64,000 nt of DNA from Vesta saturnalis (GCA_036346205.1 JARFJB010000974.1:1950001-2014000); one strand, 5' to 3'. Numbered from the stretch's first letter, positions 1 through 14,734 are shown. Notes: generated by a model not told the origin, from the letters alone. Numbers and translations are program-made.

Positions 1-60
1 ACCTGATTGTTACGCCTAAGCCTTTTCAACAGAATTCAACATATTTCCATTACCATAGTG
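1..60. repeat. fragment of dispersed repeat also present at 11806-11860
   Basis: The stretch from CTAAGCC through CAACATATTTCCATTA matches 11806-11860 with small indels, and hence also its copy near 21600. Only the edge of the repeat lies in the window, so its family cannot be named. Confidence 0.5.
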
Positions 61-78
61 ATATTAGTGTGACGCACT

Positions 79-80
<2 letters not shown>

Positions 81-148
<68 letters not shown>
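81..148. repeat. (TA)n microsatellite
   Basis: Uninterrupted TA dinucleotide run. It begins immediately after GACGCACTGG, a motif that recurs near other TA tracts in the window. YIYIYI-type translations across it are artefacts. Confidence 0.97.
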
Positions 149-151
<3 letters not shown>

Positions 152-152
152 T

Positions 153-811
153 GTGTTCAGGATGAAGGTGACAGAGGAGAAAATTTTTATTGTTGATTTT
201 AGGACAAAAGTCATTCTTTATAAAAATCCTACTTGTCAAGAAAATGAGGTTACCATAGCAAAATCTTCAGTTCTAATGCAAAATAATTACGTTATTCATG
301 AACGAAGTCAACGATATAAAAAAGTTAATGTTTGGTGTGGAAATTTTGATGATAGAATTATTCGCCCATTTTTTATCACCGAAAATTTAAATCAACAAAT
401 TTACATGCACGTTTTAGAGACAAATGTATTACCTTTTATGAACTCTTTGAGTTTATAAAAGAAATGCGGCGTAATATTGTCTGGCAGCATGATGGGTGTC
501 CTGCTCCTTCCACACTTTTGGTATGGCAGTGGTTGACAAATCACTTCGGAGATAGATGGACAGGAAGATTTGGTCCTATTAATTTTCCTTCACGATCACT
601 CGACCTGACACCAATGGACTTTTCCTTGTGGGGTCTTTTGAATGAAAAAGTATATTTCGAAGACTTGGCACATGATGAAGATATCCTCAAAGCACGAATA
701 CAAGCCGCGGTCAACGAAATAAATGTCCCAGCAACGATTCGGAAAGTTTATAGTGAATTTATTCATAGGATGGAGGAACGTGTAGAAGTTGGAGGGGGAT
801 ATGTAGAATAA
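153..811 (+). pseudogene. DUF4817-type mariner-like transposase, DDE half, frameshifted
   Basis: Two frames (153-458 and 464-811) together look like the C-terminal half of the mariner/Tc1-superfamily transposases that carry an N-terminal DUF4817 domain in insects. The first frame has the VWCGNFDD segment that usually follows the first catalytic Asp. The second has WQHDGCPAPS (second Asp) and LDLTPMDFSLWG (third acidic position), followed by the usual alpha-helical tail ending in GGGYVE. The frame changes near 437-460. The N-terminal HTH domain and first Asp are missing, possibly lost at the adjoining TA tract. It cannot make an active enzyme. Four relatives lie at 30930-31290, 34540-35637, 46511-47450 and 57590-58290. 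Family assignment is from remembered motifs, not a search. Confidence 0.8.
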
Positions 812-1025
812 TACGTGTTTACACAATTGTACTAATTATAAATATTGATTTTTATGGCTTGTTTAGCAACATGCTAATAGTAAATTCCGTATTAAAACAT
901 CGATCAGATAAAATCAAATTAAATTAAGATTATAAAGTGCCGTTTAAAATTTTGTACTTTATAAACATTATGTCAAAAATAATAAATAATGGTAGTTCTC
1001 TCTTTATATATTTTCATATTTCCTT
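812..1025. other. non-coding AT-rich spacer
   Basis: No gene seen. At 944-960 it holds TTAAAATTTTGTACTTT, an extra copy of the outer end of the fold-back MITE that starts at 1026. Confidence 0.6.
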
Positions 1026-1281
1026 AAAGTACAAAATTAGTAGTCAGGAATTCGGTCAATTAATTGTGGTTAACTGGTTGTAATTAAAACCGTCTAGGAG
1101 TAATCCTCATTATATTTAGATCAATATTTCGCTGCCCCTAATTTGGCGGCTTCATCAGGGTGAACTACAGGGGCAGCGAAATATTGGATAAATATAATGA
1201 AGATTACTCCTAAATGGTTTTAATTACAATCAGTTAATCACAATTAATTGACCGAATTCTTGATTACTAATTTTGTACTTT
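1026..1281. mobile_element. fold-back MITE with about 110-bp terminal inverted repeats
   Basis: Left arm (1026-1139, starting AAAGTACAAAATTAG) and right arm (1163-1281, ending CTAATTTTGTACTTT) are near-perfect reverse complements. They are separated by only about 25 bases, so the whole unit can form one long hairpin. No ORF is present, so it would be non-autonomous. No convincing target-site duplication is visible, and the superfamily cannot be named. Confidence 0.85.
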
Positions 1282-1318
1282 GTCTTAACTACAACGGTCA
1301 TTGTATGAGGTGTCTTTG

Positions 1319-1384
<66 letters not shown>
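1319..1384. repeat. (TA)n microsatellite
   Basis: Uninterrupted TA run about 95 bases before a TTGCGCCACTGG motif at 1477-1488. Confidence 0.97.
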
Positions 1385-1386
<2 letters not shown>

Positions 1387-2886
1387 AATATTGTATTGTG
1401 CGGATGACGTATTTTTGATAAAGTGTGACCATGGGTTTGCACGAAAAATTCTTTTTTTCATATAAATTTGTGTATGTTGCGCCACTGGAATTTTTGATAC
1501 AGTGCATACAATGCGTAGCGTTTAAAATAATTATTTTTTGATTTTATATGGAAGTGTAGATGAAGAATATGTATGTATACTTTTATGTATGATACAATTC
1601 AATGGCATTGAAATTTACCGAATTTTACGGAAGAAGACTTCGCGTACGTGTGGGAGTTTCACAAAAAGTTAAATTTCGTTTACAATTTTATACTGAATAA
1701 GTATGAATATCGAATTTCTTTATTTTAAAGAGTTATTACGATTTCTTGTAAAAACTTCATTATGAAGTAGATAGACGATCCCGGATCTTGTGTTGGGCCC
1801 GTTTCATATTTTGTGCTCGGGAAAGACATGTGATATTGAACCTCTTCTGGGATTGGCTTGTTTATTTTAGCGGAATAGATATTGATAACATTTATCAAGA
1901 TGGATGTCTGGACCTATATAAAGGCAAAATGACAAGGTTGAGTACTAAGAGTGAGTCTCAGTTAATGAACCTTTAGAAAGAGCCGTCGCTTGCGTGAGTT
2001 TATTTTGAAGGCATAACGGCGTATGCAAATTTATTTGGCAATATACAAGGTTCGATCTGTTATTTGAACAGAAACAACGTCGGTTAAATTGCTTTAATTT
2101 AACCGACTATTAGGATATTTTGGTGCTCAATAATTTCGGCTGTTTTCAGATTGCCGAGATTTAAAAAAAAAATAAAATTTTCAATTTTCGATTTTTCTTT
2201 TTATGCCGAAAACTGCAAAACGTTTTAAACTGAAACATTATTAAGGCACTTTTTTACGACAAATCCAAATCTGTTATCGAAAATTTCAAAGTATTTTTAC
2301 ATTTTTGAGTGAAACTTTGTTAGCAGATTACAACGATTTGTCATATGGTAGGATTCAACTTTCCTCAAAATATGAAAAAAAAAAACAGTTTTTGCGAAGA
2401 GTGCTTTGGAAAGAACATGCATTCTCTTGTTTAAAGAACATATTTTGATTAACTTTAAAAATATATTTATTTTTTAAAAGTTTATTATGCTTCATAGAAA
2501 AATTATCTTATGAAGAACAAAAGCAACAATCTGCTCAAAACTATTTTCTAACAAACACAATCTCAGACAAAAACTTTATGATTAAATTTAAAGTATTTTA
2601 AATTAAATAGTTAATCCTAATAATAATAGATAAAAACTAAACTGTGAATGTGTAATGGCGGACATTGTATCTCTCCAAATAAGTGAGATCCCCACGTTGG
2701 AGCTCGAAAGATGGGCTCCGTTTATACAAGGTGTATTTTAAGATCACCAACAAACGAAAACTGGAGATTCTCGGTTCCAAAATAAGAAAACAATTATTGT
2801 GAATGCGTTTCCGTAAATGCTTCCTATCCGAGATAGTGTTTAATAAAAAAAATTTTCGAAGGATTTTCAAGATTTCTCAAAAACTA
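1385..2886. other. unassigned region without a supported gene
   Basis: Only short ORFs without recognisable motifs. There is a small hairpin at 2081-2106 (CGGTTAAATT and AATTTAACCG arms). A promoter-like string occurs at 1914-1961, TATATAAAGG about 40 bases before TCAGTT, which could be a remnant of a retrotransposon LTR but is unproven. The 2637-2880 portion looks like mobile-element sequence (GGTGTATTTTAAGATCACC) but lacks coding support. Confidence 0.4.
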
Positions 2887-3027
2887 GAAGGAAACTTTGC
2901 TAGAGTGGAGGTCGTGGGTTCAGGTCCCACTCGAGTTAATCTTTTACTGTATGTACTTTAAAAGTTAATTTTAAATAAAATACAATTAATGATTATTAAA
3001 TTGAACTTCTGTTCGTTCACTAAACCA

Positions 3028-3032
<5 letters not shown>
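2887..3032 (+). repeat. tRNA-derived SINE family 1, 5'-truncated copy
   Basis: Begins inside the tRNA-like head (CTAGAGTGGAGGTCGTGGG). It keeps the B-box-like GGGTTCAGGTCCC and the tail shared with the copies at 3218-3428 and 8349-8575. The tail ends TTCGTTCACTAAACC and runs straight into the TA tract at 3033. Confidence 0.75.

Positions 3033-3111
<79 letters not shown>
3033..3111. repeat. (TA)n microsatellite at a SINE 3' end
   Basis: TA run directly abutting the tail of the truncated SINE at 2887-3032. Confidence 0.97.
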
Positions 3112-3115
<4 letters not shown>

Positions 3116-3217
3116 CTATTACTATTGCATACAGCAAATAAAATTAACAATCAGTCACGTGTTGTCATGTGAGAAACCTTAGCGAATTGCGGGATCACAT
3201 GGCATTCACAAAAAGTT

Positions 3218-3428
3218 GACTGTGATTCTTCATTCTGTGTATAATAATTATAATACATCGTAACTATGGAAGTACATACAGTTCAAGTTTGAATCGATTG
3301 TGACTTGCCTCCTCGATAGCTCAGACGGAAGAGCCCCACTCTAAGGTGGAGGTCGTGGGGTCAGGTCCCACTCGAGTTAATCTTTTACTGTATGTACTTT
3401 AAAAATTAATTTTAAATAAAATAAATTA
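3218..3428 (+). repeat. tRNA-derived SINE family 1, full-length copy
   Basis: A shared leader (about 3218-3308, containing GTAACTATGGAAGTACATACAG) is followed by a tRNA-like head (about 3309-3378) with A box TAGCTCAGACGGAAGAGC, B box GGGTCAGGTCCC and five acceptor pairs CTCGA/TCGAG. The shared tail follows. The anticodon loop has lost bases, so this is not a functional tRNA. It ends in a short TA tract. Comparison with 8349-8575 defines the ends. Confidence 0.8.
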
Positions 3429-3454
3429 ATATATATATATATATATATATATAT
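3429..3454. repeat. short (TA)n tract
   Basis: TA run at the end of the SINE tail, followed by CACCAGT. Confidence 0.9.
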
Positions 3455-4075
3455 CACCAGTAAGTCTTACAAGAAAACCGATAGATCCGATTAGATAATC
3501 GTCTACTATCCCTGACCGAATATTGTCGCTAAATCTATATTGATGTGATCAAATTACAGTTGGATGTTAGTTTTCATTCAACCAGTTGTGAGAATTATTC
3601 TGGTTTATCATTTCATTTCCAGAAAAAAAAGTACTCGTCCTTGGACAAAAGGGTTTTGCATCTTATTCATTTTTATTCAAAAACCATTCAAAAAAATTCA
3701 TCCGATGAGTATAGACGGAAGGCAACAGTGCATGTACATACTTTCTGTAGGTGAAAGGGATGTAAATTTTATTCACGTAAAACTTTAAACGCCTCGGTGT
3801 ACGACACACCACATTCTAAACCTAACACTCGCGTGCTTATTGTGGGCTGTTCATAAACCCTATCTGAAACGTTTTCATCTAACTATTTGACACTTAAAAG
3901 GCAAATGTCAAATGTAAACCAATCTCTGATACGCTTTTTGGAATTCCTCATTTAATTTGATTTTCGGTCAATTCTGTCATCATTTGTGTTGATTTTAAAA
4001 ACGGAGCGCTAATTCGCCAAAAATCAAGCATAATTTTACATTCAAAATGAAATGGTGTATCTAAAACCGTAATCC
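3455..4075. other. no supported gene
   Basis: Two overlapping ORFs of about 70 codons (3545-3788) show no motif and no codon signal. No repeat structure recognised. Confidence 0.4.
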
Positions 4076-4196
4076 TTTTGCTAAAAAGTAGTGAGGTATA
4101 TGGTTTTCTTTTGTTTTAAGCGGTGATTTGAACACATTCTACGTCACTGGATGGAGCCAACTATCTGAAATTTACCGGAATAATTGCAATTAGCAT
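4076..4196 (+). repeat. direct repeat, copy 1
   Basis: About 120 bases matching 4374-4494 at roughly 85 percent by eye. Both share GGTTTTCTTTTGTTTTAAG-type and GGAATAATTGCAATTAG segments, plus an ACGTCACTGG/ACGCCACTGG motif. About 180 bases of unrelated sequence separate them. Confidence 0.75.
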
Positions 4197-4373
4197 GTTT
4201 TTTTGTTTAATAAGTAATTGCGTTATTTCTTCCTAAAATAAAGCAATTAATTTTATTCTTGAATTGTGTCGTCTTTTGTATCAACGCAAATATTTCAAAA
4301 ACTAAACGTGAATTCTAAAAAGTACCTGGTACGATTTTAATGTCCAACTTTAATGGAGTCTGAAATAGTAATA

Positions 4374-4494
4374 TTTGCCAAAAAACCAGTGAGGCATACG
4401 CTTTTCTTTTGTTTTAAGTGGCGACTTCAACACATTTTACGCCACTGGATGGAACCAACTAACTGAAATTCAACGGAATAATTGCAATTAGTAT
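4374..4494 (+). repeat. direct repeat, copy 2
   Basis: Second copy of the 4076-4196 repeat, carrying ACGCCACTGG at 4439-4448. It lies just before the TA tract at 4519. Confidence 0.75.
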
Positions 4495-4516
4495 ACCAAA
4501 TTTCAATTTATTTGAT

Positions 4517-5933
<1,417 letters not shown>

Positions 5934-6378
5934 AATCTACGCCAGTCCAAATAGATTTTCTTTGCATAGATTCGATTTGTTTACAATATCAGAAACGTTT
6001 TTGTAAATAAAAATTCAAAATTATTAAGTGCCCATATTAATCGATGTTATAGTAACCGCGCTTGTTGATTGTTGCAATTTTTACTTTGACAACGTCATTA
6101 TTTGCGTTCAATTTTGTGCTTTACGTGAGTTTCACGCACTGATGGACTGAATTTAACAAATTGTACAGACTTTATAATTAATGTTTACAATAAATAAATG
6201 TTGGTAAAGATTTTATAATGAAGTAAAAGTTGTAACTAACTTTCTTTTTGCCTGTTTTTTATTTTAAAATTTCCGTGTTATTATGAGTTCATAATGGCAC
6301 TGCGTACTATTATGAAGGCCATAATGACACCCAAATCAAGATGATAAATATGTCATAATGACACTGGCGTAGATTAAT
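5934..6378. mobile_element. candidate non-autonomous element with 14-bp inverted ends
   Basis: The left end TAATCTACGCCAGT and the right end ACTGGCGTAGATTA are exact reverse complements about 445 bases apart. The right half holds three close copies of CATAATGRCAC (about 6291-6365), resembling subterminal repeats. No ORF. Target-site duplication not resolved, so boundaries are tentative. Confidence 0.5.
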
Positions 6379-7844
<1,466 letters not shown>

Positions 7845-8106
7845 CTGTCTAATGAATATTTAATTTTACGTGATGCAACTTTTATCTGGCACAAAATTTT
7901 GTGATAAATCGATATTAAGAAAGTAAAGGCATATTATTGATAAAATGTTAATTATCGGTCATTTACCACTAATCGGTAGGCCACTACTAAAATCTATCTA
8001 GTGCAAATTAGTTTTACGTGATGCGCCAAGCTTTATCTGGAATAAAATTTTCTGAGAAATCGGTGTTACCAAAGTTTTGCTTATCGATCAAACCCTTTGG
8101 ACAACA

Positions 8107-8276
<170 letters not shown>

Positions 8277-8280
8277 TTTT

Positions 8281-8348
8281 TAATGAACGAACAGAAGTTC
8301 AATATAATAATAATTAACTATACTTATTTAAAATGAACTTTTAAAGTA
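8281..8348 (-). repeat. SINE family 1 tail fragment, inverted
   Basis: Reverse complement of the tail at about 2940-3022 (GAACGAACAGAAGTTCAAT). It abuts the TA tract on its 3' side and the leader of a forward SINE copy on the other side. Confidence 0.7.
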
Positions 8349-8575
8349 CATACTGTGATACTTCATTGTGTATAAAAATTATTGTGATATATCGTAACTA
8401 GGGAAGTACATACAGTTTAAGTTTGAATCGATTCTGAGTTGCCCCCCCGATAGCTCAGTTGGAAGAGCCCTACTCTAGTAAAGTGGAGGTCGTGAGTTCA
8501 AGTCCCACTCGAGCTGATCTTCTAGAGTATGTAATATAAAAGTTAATTTTAAATAAATGCAGTTAATGATTATAT
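8349..8575 (+). repeat. tRNA-derived SINE family 1, full-length copy
   Basis: Leader 8349-8443 matches 3218-3308. The tRNA-like head at 8444-8515 has A box TAGCTCAGTTGGAAGAGC, anticodon arm CTACT/AGTGG with loop CTAGTAA (apparent anticodon AGT) and B box GAGTTCAAGTCCC. The acceptor stem is largely eroded, so it is not a working tRNA. The tail matches the other copies. Confidence 0.82.
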
Positions 8576-9761
8576 ACTGTACTGATATATACCCCTACCT
8601 TAAATTTAACGTAATTCTAATTATATTTTAAAATTTTATATGTAGTTATTATGTTAATATTAATTTATTATCGGCTAAAGCTCTTAAATATAAAAATAAA
8701 TTCATTCGGTAGAACAATAAGACTCATCAACAGGGGATAGGGATCTAAATTTAGAAGAAACTTTACTTTTAACATTGTAAAATAAATGATTATTACTTTG
8801 AATTATATTGCTTGTTTGAATACAATAATCATAGTTAATATGATTAAAGCACATTGAGATAATGTCCTATTATTTCTATCGTATCTAAATTGATTAAGTA
8901 AATTAAATTATAATTTTAATTCGCATTAATACCTGTGTTACACCCTGTACATAACAAAATTCTTTTAAAAGTATACGTGGGCATGCGCTGTGAATACGCA
9001 AACATATGATTCGACTAACTAAAATAAAATTCGACATACAAGTAAGTATAACCACGTTCGAATAAACAACAATTAATATAAACCATTTAAATTTTTAGGA
9101 CAAATAACATTCCCTTTGGACATGCATACCTGTTGTTGCACATCATGATTATAACAAAGGATAGAAATTATGAACATAACAATAAAGTATCAATGTCAAC
9201 AAAAAAGTACTCACATACAATGTCCTCCTTTTGTGGGTTACTGCTATTGAAGTTGGTTGAAGACAACAGCTCCTGCGAACTGCAATTCTGCTCCACGACA
9301 ATCCAAATTTTCTTATATATGAACAGCTTATTCACTTAGGTAAGTTTCACTATTGTTATTAGAATCTTGACGAATCTTTATTTTTAGGCTCATCACTTCT
9401 TTTTAATTAACTTCAAAATAAATTTTGAAAAGCATGGATCGTTGAAGGTTGTTGTAAATTAAACACACTTTTGGCAAACAAGGTGTATAATGATAAAAGC
9501 ACGAAGACAACACAATTAAATATCCATACCAACATTCACAATATTAATTTAAAAATGAACAAAGTCGAAACTGCGGAAATATTTTATAACTAATCGAAAA
9601 CTTCCGATTTGAAATTTACAAAGGTAAACTAACCTTAATTTAATTATTTCTCGACAAAAGACTATCACTTGTTTTGTTAACACTTCCGATACTAAATCGC
9701 ACTTTGTTAATTTACCGAAGTGACGTTGATTTGTTTTAAAAATTATTTTCAAAAAATTTGG

Positions 9762-9765
<4 letters not shown>
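8576..9765. other. no supported gene
   Basis: AT-rich. Short ORFs at 9133-9339 (+) and 9549-9767 (-) carry no recognisable motif. No repeats seen. Confidence 0.4.

Positions 9766-9819
<54 letters not shown>
9766..9819. repeat. (TA)n microsatellite
   Basis: 27 TA units. Confidence 0.96.
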
Positions 9820-9822
<3 letters not shown>

Positions 9823-9847
9823 TCACTAATTTAGATCAATAGATACT

Positions 9848-10212
9848 AATTGAGGTTGCAGTCAAAGTAGATAACGCCAGGAAAGTAAAACGCTTTGTTG
9901 CCTTGTTGAGCTTTCGGAATCAATATTATAAACGTGCCTAAGGTGGGTCATTAATTAATTACATATAATAAAATTTTTAACACATAACAAAAAACAAAAC
10001 AAAACTAGTGGCGATGTTTTTTGTGTGTTAAAATTTTATTATATTATTTAATAACTCACGTTAGGCACTTTTTAACATTTATTAAATGCCAGCACATTTT
10101 TTCATGTTAATTTCTAGTTTGTCTTGATAAAGGAATATAGAATTCGAAATCTCGACTCCGCAACAAAGGGTTTTACTTTGCTGGCCTTATCTACTTTGAC
10201 TGCAACCTCAAT
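9848..10212. mobile_element. fold-back MITE, about 365 bp
   Basis: The outer arms start AATTGAGGTTGCAGTCAAAG and end in its reverse complement at 10212. They stay similar for about 80 bases. The interior also pairs (CACATAACA / GTGTGTTAAAATTTTATTA and CCTAAGGTGGGTCATTAA / TTAATAACTCACGTTAGGC), so the element is largely palindromic. No ORF. Target-site duplication not obvious. Confidence 0.8.
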
Positions 10213-10529
10213 TTACATACAGTAGCATCTAAGCAAGTTGTTGCAAAAGATGAAAATTAAGAGAGTTTGTGAAGCTAAAGCACTTGTATTTATATGATTT
10301 TCGTCGACAACCAAATCATCGAATGTTTTCATTAGTTACGAAGAACATTTCCTGAATTCTTATTGGCTACTGTAATTTTTACATTACGATATTTCTTTAA
10401 ACCTATAACTTTCGCCCCGTTTAACATTTCTTATATCTAAAAACATTTCCATAATCTACATAATTTTATCTATAATTTTAAACCAAACATGGACTAATTC
10501 CTACACTTAATAACTACGTTAATTTTTAC
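10213..10529. other. spacer, nothing recognised
   Basis: No coding or repeat signal other than the start of the large tandem duplication at 10530. Confidence 0.4.
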
Positions 10530-11503
10530 CCTTATTTATTGAATTTACATTAATTCTATGAATTTTACAGGCCTGGAAATTACCTCTACATGAATAGGGA
10601 TACTACTACACCCAAATATCCATCTTAAACATGCCTACGGCCAATTTTAGAGGAGAATTATTTAAATTCTACCAATACTCTTAAAACTAAAATTAACAAA
10701 ATGGACATAAATATAAGGAATTATAACATAAAATTGAGGCTACCTCACTATTTTTGCCTCTAGTAATTTATTTTATATAAATTGTCTCAATTTAAAATAC
10801 TTTATACAAAAATTCTTAAGCGAGGATATAACATAACCTCATTGTTTATATAATTTTAATGTTAAATTTCACACTTTTAACCACAATAACTGTTAATGTA
10901 GTGTTTAAACTTAATGTTCAAGTCACAAATTAATTTATTTGATCACTTTCGTAGGTTCATAGGTTCTCCTACGACTAGTGTCGGAATGTTGTCAATCACT
11001 AGTTTAAGGTCATAAATTGTTGATTACACACAATAATCCCAGAGCTGCTGCATGATTTAAGTTTTATAGTCACTCACTAATGTGCTTATTCTGTTTTTCA
11101 TAATTTTTGCACTAATATGAGTTTAACGAACAAATACGAATGTTTTCACTCATCTTGCAACATTGATACCAGCCTAAATCTAGTTTTAACATTATTTCTT
11201 TCAACCACAACCTGTATCACATGTCGTTAGGGAATATTGTTTAATATAAACTTACAAAACTAAATGAAAACTTGAATTAACTCAAAACGATAACAAACAT
11301 ATCCTATACTTCTATGTACTGTGCTGTCGATTAAATTGTACTAACATTATTTAAATTATATTAAGAAATATTTTTCAAATATCTCAATGTTTATTAATCA
11401 TTCTTATCTAGAATTATTTAATGAAATGTACCATTTCGTACTAACTAAAGTAAAACTTCACTATGCAAATTACATAGCTACTTTCACGTAATTTGAATCA
11501 TCT

Positions 11504-11505
<2 letters not shown>
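10530..11505. other. non-coding part of the duplicated unit
   Basis: No ORF or known motif. It is repeated at 20336-21303 with scattered 1-4 base indels. Confidence 0.6.

Positions 11506-11577
<72 letters not shown>
11506..11577. repeat. (TA)n microsatellite
   Basis: 36 TA units. The corresponding tract in copy 2 is at 21304-21366. Confidence 0.97.
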
Positions 11578-11580
<3 letters not shown>

Positions 11581-13112
11581 CTACTTTTCTCTCAAGTGAC
11601 CTCAAGAAGGCGCATACCTTAAAGGGTGACCTAAATTTGAAATTTGCGTGATGTGCTACTCTATGAAGTCAGCATCTTAGCTTAGACGTATAAGGTCCTT
11701 TAAGAATGGTGTAGCATCTTACAAATGGTTCTATACCATAAAGACGATATGAGTATCATAAAATAAAGTCTTTTTAGCGCCTATTATCTTGGATCTGATT
11801 TTTAAATCTAAGCCCCTTTTGGCAAAATTCAACATATTTCCATTATCATTTTATCTTAAAGGAGATCCAACATCTTTGGTCCAGTATTGTTTCCTCCCAA
11901 TTTCTAAACCTTAGTTTGGGACATCTTCTTTGGACTCGTTTTCATCTCCTGCGGGATGAATGTCAAGGATGTTTAGCATATTTGATTCATAATCTTAGTC
12001 GCCCACCTTTTCTCTCACGTGACTTCATGCTGGGTGCGTATCTTAAAGCCGTATACCCTGAGTCTGCGTCTATTGCCCACTTAATGAACACAGCATCTTA
12101 GTTTTAGCACTTTGAGTGCACCCTATGTCCTTTTGGATTGGTTTTAACAGCTAGTACCAGAATAACGTTCTTGAAGCATAATTGTTCCAACATCTTAAAG
12201 ATGGCTGGACATCTTAAAATAAGGTCCTTTTGGCATTCAGCCTCTTGAATACAGAATACAATTTTGTATTTAGGGTCCTTTAGCAGAATTTAACAATACT
12301 TGAATCTAGTTACAATCAATCAGAATCATCGTTGCATACGAGGACTGTTCAACAACTACGCGACTTGACAAAGGAAACTTAAGTTCGAACTAACAATGCA
12401 TTTATTGTAGGTCGATGAATCCAAGTCCTCTAAATAGCAACTACCTCGGAATTAGACGAATATATCTTACCGCTAACTCATTTTTTTAAGGTTGGAAACA
12501 GATTTTAATTTCTGGGAATCAAATTTAGCGCATGGGGTGATTGAGGCACCAATTGAAATTCCAGTTCATAAATTTTAGCCATTGAAATCGCAAACTTGGT
12601 GGAACGTGCGTTATCCTTATGGTAACCCTAATGATGCAGTTTATCTTTATTTTTTCACTTTGGCGTACTGTCAAACACAGTCTAATCGACAGATCGCCCT
12701 GTACTGGCGTATTAACCTATTAAAAATGAGTCTTTAAAATGGTAACAAAGATTTCTCCGAATGCGCTGTCTCTATGTTAGGCCACGTAATTACCGAACAA
12801 TCATAGTAAAGTCCGTTATTCTGGATCTCGACGTTGGTTTCAACAATTTTAAATAAGGCTCCTTTGGAAGAATTAGTCCTAAATATCTGTTTGTACCAGC
12901 ATCACTTTGATGGTTTGGTGTGAGTTAGAATATACACGTATTTTCATTGTAATAAACGTTTTCATTCTTTCATTTTGTTTTATCAAAATAATAATACAAG
13001 AAAAATTTAAGTATGATAACAATTTGAGTACACCTCGCCATAACATGCAAGCTTTGTTACGGTAACTACATATGTGTTAATAATTTACGTTACATGTCAC
13101 TGCCTTTGTAAA
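11578..13112. repeat. unknown repeat rich in CATCTTA and AAGGTCCTTT motifs
   Basis: Two internal paralogous blocks begin CTTTTCTCTCAAGTGAC (11586) and CTTTTCTCTCACGTGAC (12008). AAGGTCCTTT or a close variant occurs near 11694, 12225, 12268 and 12855, usually followed within a few bases by GGCA or GAATT. CATCTTA occurs repeatedly. No coding signal beyond a meaningless 61-codon ORF. Part of it matches window position 1-60. Confidence 0.55.
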
Positions 13113-13325
13113 TAGGGAGAGTCTGGAACAGTGGCCATGCAGGTACAGTGACCACTTCCATACTATTTTGTTAATTATAAAGAATACGTGCTAGCATCTA
13201 GCTCACAATATATCAATCATATACTCAGTCTATTACGAGAGTTTCCTACTCGAATCTTATGCATGCGCTATTGACCGGAATTCACCAATTTTGAACGGGC
13301 TCCCAGACTCGCTCTAAATTACTGC

Positions 13326-14734
13326 GTGAATCAAATATTTTCTCCCGATGAAGAGCTCATACTTAGTGATTACTTTCAAACAATGGCAAAACTACACCAT
13401 GGTATGAATCCCAAGTGTGCACGAAAGTTAGCGTACGACTTGGCGTTGCAAATGGAAAGAAACTACCTACTTCATGGAAAAAAATTTGACAGCTGGAAGA
13501 TTATGGTTTAACAGTTTTAGAAACGGCAACGTGAGCTATCCATTAGAGTGGCAGAAGCTACATCTTTGGGAGAGCAATGGGGTTTAAAAACCAGTTGTGC
13601 AAAATTTTTAAGAACCCTAGGCAGATCTATGAAAATAGAATTTGAGTCCGGAGCACGTGTATAACGTAGATGAAACAGCCCTTACTACTGTACAGGATGC
13701 GGTAAAGTTTTGGCACGAAAAGGCCAAAAACAAGTTGGTAGTATAACTTCCAATGAAAGAGGAACATTAATTACAATGTGTGGCTGTATTAACGCAATTG
13801 GGAATAATGTACCACCACTTTTAATATTCCCAGGAAAAAAGATTACATGATAAAGAACGCACCATCTGAACTATTAAAGCGTCACCCACAGGTTGGATGA
13901 CGGCCGAAATATTTAACCAATGGTTGCTTCATTTCATAAAGCACGCTAAACCAACTTCCGATTTACCAGTTCTATTGATCATGGATAACAACGAGACCCA
14001 TATTTCGTTGAGTCTATAAAATTAGCCAAACAGAATAATGTAATACTATTGACGCTGCCACCGCATACCAGTCATAGGCTTCAGCCGCTAGACAAATGTT
14101 TGTATTCTCCATTGAAAATATTTTATAACGACGGTTGCCAAACGTGGTTGCTGAACAATGCAGGAATAGGAATTACAATTTACAACATAGCAGACATTTT
14201 AGGAGAATCTTATCCACGTGCTTTTACGCCTTCAAACTGCATTTCAGCGTTTCGGTCAACTGGAATTTATCCATTTCAGGATCAAATGTTTAGTGATGAA
14301 GATTTCATGGCAGCATCTATAACTTATATGGAACCAAATAAAACTGAGACAGATGAAGAGCATAGGCAGAAAATTAGTAATGTTAATAGTAACAACATAC
14401 GGAATGGCCAAGAAAAAACGAGAAACAGTTGGTTGAGAATACGCCGTCGTCATCTGCATTTGTTCGAACTACAACTCCGGAAAAGCAATTTATCATTCCC
14501 ACTGTTTTGAAACCATTTCCTACTGCAGTGCCAGCTCCAGCTAAAAGACGCCAACGAAAGAAGAAAACTGAAGTATTAACCAGCACACCGTTCTTCAGAG
14601 ACTCGAAGAAGAAGGAAAATGAGAAAGTCCACTTTACAGAACGGCTTGTGGTTAAGAGAAAATTTGCAGAAGTTTGCAACAAAGAAAACTTTAAAGTATT
14701 ATATTGGGCGCGTAACAGAAGTTTTAGAGGGTAG
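13326..14734 (+). pseudogene. pogo-like DDE_1 transposase, frameshifted
   Basis: A member of the pogo/Jerky family of cut-and-paste transposases, which bind the element ends and move the DNA. The probable start is the ATG at 13326 (or lost upstream), with about 60 codons of N-terminal helix-rich sequence. Coding similarity then resumes in shifting frames: NVDET near 13663 (first catalytic Asp), GWMTAEIFNQWLLHF near 13897, LLIMDNNETH near 13975 (second Asp), and LPPHTSHRLQPLDK near 14055 (third Asp). The longest clean stretch is 14049-14510, followed by another frame (14429-14734) with a basic tail. All three Asp are visible, but at least four frame breaks prevent expression. The breaks could be decay or uncorrected base-call errors. 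Confidence 0.88.

Noticed and set aside
1914..1961. TATATAAAGG plus TCAGTT as a core promoter
   Set aside because: Spacing is longer than usual and there is no downstream gene. AT-rich sequence makes TATA matches common.
9133..9767. Two short ORFs of about 70 codons
   Set aside because: No motif, no homologous frame elsewhere in the window, composition like surrounding non-coding DNA.
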